Positions 4,888-6,172 of a stretch of DNA of 6,172 bases are shown here, one piece after another. The stretch's first letter is position 1; each line of letters opens with the position of its first letter. The stretch comes from Terriglobia bacterium (GTDB taxonomy: Bacteria > Acidobacteriota > Terriglobia > UBA7540): NCBI GenBank assembly GCA_030042795.1, contig JASHYZ010000438.1:1-6172 (forward strand). Reading direction: 5' to 3'. The position numbers and the translations under genes are program-made. Below the pieces are notes generated by a model that saw only the letters and a program-made list of their open reading frames with translations, was not told the DNA's origin and did no database searches.

Positions 4888-5430
4888 ATGCTGAGGCAAG
4901 ATGGTAGTGGGAAGAGCACGGTAGCGTGGCATGCTCTGTATACCCGGTATCAGCACGAGAGGATGGTGCAGCAGATCCTGACCGAGAAGGGGTTTGAGAC
5001 CTTTCTGCCGCTCTACGAGGCGCGGCACCGTTGGAAGGACCGGATGAAGCAAGTTTCGGTACCCTTGTTTCCCTCCTACGTGTTCATTCGTGGTGGTCTG
5101 GAACGTCGGCTCGACATCGTGACCACGACGGGCTTCCACTCGATTGTGAGTGAGGGTGAGCGGCCTGGTGTGGTCACGCAAAATGAAATCGATGCCATGC
5201 GGCAGTTGGTGGAGACGCGGCTGCGGGTGGAACCGCATCCGTTCCTGAAGGTAGGGGATCGAGTGCGAGTGAAGTCGGGCCCTTTGGAGGGGTTCGAGGG
5301 GATTCTCGTTCGCAAGAAGAACCAATACCGACTGGTGCTATCGGTGGAGTTGCTGCAGCAGTCGGTGGCTACGGAAGTGGACGCCTATCAGGTAGAGCGG
5401 GTATCAGAGTCAAGGCGCCACGCGGCTTGA
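4888..5430 (+). CDS. NusG-family transcription antitermination protein, UpxY/RfaH/LoaP-like
   Basis: This 180-residue protein is a specialised NusG paralogue that would bind elongating RNA polymerase and suppress pausing or termination in a long operon. An NGN domain spans about 13-110, with W14-HALYTRYQHE, GFETFLPLYE, RWKDR and the PLFPSYVF block (59-66). A KOW-type C-terminal domain follows (about 122-172: KVGDRVRVKSGPLEGFEG), then a conserved-looking strand region RLVLSVELLQQSVATEVD. Housekeeping NusG usually sits with secE and ribosomal protein genes; here the neighbours are PilZ and a sugar transferase, which points to the polysaccharide-specific paralogues. The ATG at 4888 has GGAG four bases upstream, a slightly short spacing. 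The next gene starts 104 bases after the stop and is probably in the same operon. Family is secure; the target operon is inferred. Confidence 0.93.
   Translation: MLRQDGSGKSTVAWHALYTRYQHERMVQQILTEKGFETFLPLYEARHRWKDRMKQVSVPLFPSYVFIRGGLERRLDIVTTTGFHSIVSEGERPGVVTQNEIDAMRQLVETRLRVEPHPFLKVGDRVRVKSGPLEGFEGILVRKKNQYRLVLSVELLQQSVATEVDAYQVERVSESRRHAA
4919..4928 (+). promoter_or_regulatory. ops-like motif inside the 5' end of the UpxY-like gene
   Basis: CGGTAGCGTG matches the last ten bases of the enterobacterial ops element (GGCGGTAGCGTG) exactly. A related GGTAGTGG lies at 4903-4910, sixteen bases upstream. It sits within codons 11-14 of the NusG-paralogue gene, where autoregulatory pausing could occur. 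It may also be chance or codon-driven. Confidence 0.3.
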
Positions 5431-5524
5431 GAAGACTAGCCCGTATGCCGCGACGGGTATTCCAAACCGCCTTCGTCGGAATCCAGCCGAAGTCCTGGTC
5501 GATCGTCTCTTTTGCAATCCCTCT

Positions 5525-5529
5525 GAGGA
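5525..5529 (+). promoter_or_regulatory. Ribosome binding site deciding the GTG start of the sugar transferase
   Basis: GAGGA ends four bases before GTG 5534. The frame stays open upstream into the UpxY-like gene but holds no ATG with a ribosome site there, so this GTG is the most credible start. Confidence 0.6.
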
Positions 5530-5533
5530 ACCA

Positions 5534-6172
5534 GTGAGCATCTTCAAACCTTCGGTTTTAGCCCAGGAACGAAAGCCTCTGCGCCTGTGGCGCAGGGTGA
5601 AGACCTATTCTCCCGCCTCAGGGCCGGCCGCGGTGGAGTTCGAGACACAGCAGGTGCTAGTGGAGGAGGCGCACTTTGTGCAGGCGCTGAGGCGGGAACG
5701 GAAGCGAGCGGAGCGCTCGGGGCAGCACTTTCTGTTGATGTTGCTGGAGGGCCCCGAGGTATTTGGTGGGCCGCGGCCCGACGGGCGGGTGCTTTCCGCA
5801 GTGACGCAAGCGTTGGGAAGCTCGATTCGGGACACCGATCTGTGTGGTTGGTACCAGCAGAACGAAACTCTGGGCGTGATTTTCACCGAAGTAAATGGCG
5901 CCGGGGTGGCCTCGACCGTGAACATGCTAAACACCAAGGTGGACGCGGCCTTGCGCGGGCGTTTGCGGCCAGAGGATGTAGACCGAATTCAGATCTCGTT
6001 CCATTTGTTTCCGGAACCGCCGGATGGGGATGGTTGGCGTGCCTCGGAGGACTCCGTGCTCTATCCCGAGATGCGGAAACGCAATGGAGTAAGGAAGCTG
6101 GCATTGCTGACTAAGCGGCTGGTGGACCTGGCAGGCAGTGCCGCGGCTTTGCTGGTCTTCTCTCCAGTGCTC
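5534..6172 (+). CDS. Polyprenyl-phosphate sugar phosphotransferase, N-terminal part with GGDEF-like region (3' partial)
   Basis: The frame runs from GTG 5534 to the last base without a stop, giving 213 residues. The end, LTKRLVDLAGSAAALLVFSP (193-211), matches the start of the bacterial sugar transferase domain: a basic K-R-x-x-D motif entering a membrane helix and closing with SP. These enzymes move a sugar phosphate from a nucleotide sugar to undecaprenyl phosphate at the inner membrane, the first step of exopolysaccharide or O-antigen repeat-unit assembly. The conserved catalytic part lies beyond the window. Before it, residues about 36-160 (FVQALRRERKRAERSGQHFLLMLLE, SSIRDTDLCGWYQQNETLGVIFTEV, RIQISFHLFPE) have a GGDEF-like layout. 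The GGDEF motif itself is absent, its place taken by WYQQNET, so no cyclase activity is expected. The gene follows the UpxY-like gene closely, probably in one operon. Sugar specificity cannot be told. Confidence 0.88.
   Translation, partial: MSIFKPSVLAQERKPLRLWRRVKTYSPASGPAAVEFETQQVLVEEAHFVQALRRERKRAERSGQHFLLMLLEGPEVFGGPRPDGRVLSAVTQALGSSIRDTDLCGWYQQNETLGVIFTEVNGAGVASTVNMLNTKVDAALRGRLRPEDVDRIQISFHLFPEPPDGDGWRASEDSVLYPEMRKRNGVRKLALLTKRLVDLAGSAAALLVFSPVL

Noticed and set aside
5440..5457. CCCGT/ACGGG repeat between the UpxY-like gene and the sugar transferase as a terminator
   Set aside because: The stem is 5 bp with an 8-base loop and no T-run, and termination here would separate genes expected to be co-transcribed.
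5587..6114. Plus-strand 175-codon frame overlapping the sugar transferase
   Set aside because: It gives a Gly/Ala/Arg-rich product without a domain; the frame from GTG 5534 has a clear family match and is open to the window end.
1..6172. CRISPR arrays, tRNA or rRNA genes, insertion sequences, attachment sites
   Set aside because: I looked on both strands and saw no spaced direct repeats, no tRNA-like cloverleaf with a CCA end, no rRNA text, no transposase or integrase.

Overview
This 6.2-kb window comes from a GC-rich bacterial chromosome. The best guess is Acidobacteriota. That rests on family resemblance recalled from memory: a small PilZ protein, a NusG-like UpxY-type protein and a sugar transferase with a GGDEF-like N-terminus lie side by side, and the LuxR-type regulator has a receiver whose key residues are replaced. 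No ribosomal or other phylogenetic marker is present, so the assignment is an inference.

Layout, left to right. (1) 1-1533 (+): the 3' part of a hybrid histidine kinase. It has a degenerate receiver, a complete HisKA/HATPase core and a C-terminal extension of about 170 residues that I cannot assign. (2) 1534-1823: non-coding DNA with a degenerate, palindrome-rich element that looks like a dispersed intergenic repeat. (3) 1824-2945 (+): an exported nucleoside hydrolase of the inosine-uridine-preferring type, with a GTG start behind a strong Shine-Dalgarno sequence. (4) 2946-3081: a convergent gap with a candidate terminator. (5) 3082-3837 (-): a LuxR-type DNA-binding regulator with a non-canonical receiver. 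(6) 3838-4199: a divergent control region with two perfect 8-bp inverted repeats and promoter-like hexamers. (7) 4200-4697 (+): a single-domain PilZ protein whose start is uncertain. (8) 4698-4887: a leader with an ops-like motif and a hairpin. (9) 4888-5430 (+): a NusG paralogue of the UpxY/RfaH/LoaP kind. (10) 5534-6172 (+): the N-terminal 213 residues of a polyprenyl-phosphate sugar (glycosyl) phosphotransferase, cut by the window edge.

How the parts may work together. The right half reads as the entry to an exopolysaccharide or capsule locus. The sugar transferase would start the lipid-linked repeat unit. The UpxY-like protein would keep RNA polymerase processive through a long operon. 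The PilZ protein would be a c-di-GMP input, and the divergent LuxR-type regulator a transcriptional input. A recurring theme is signalling domains that have lost their canonical active residues: the kinase receiver (Asn for the phospho-acceptor Asp), the LuxR-type receiver (Ser for Asp, Arg for Lys), the GGDEF-like region of the transferase (no GGDEF motif), and possibly the PilZ RxxxR motif (Gln for the first Arg). The nucleoside hydrolase looks functionally separate.
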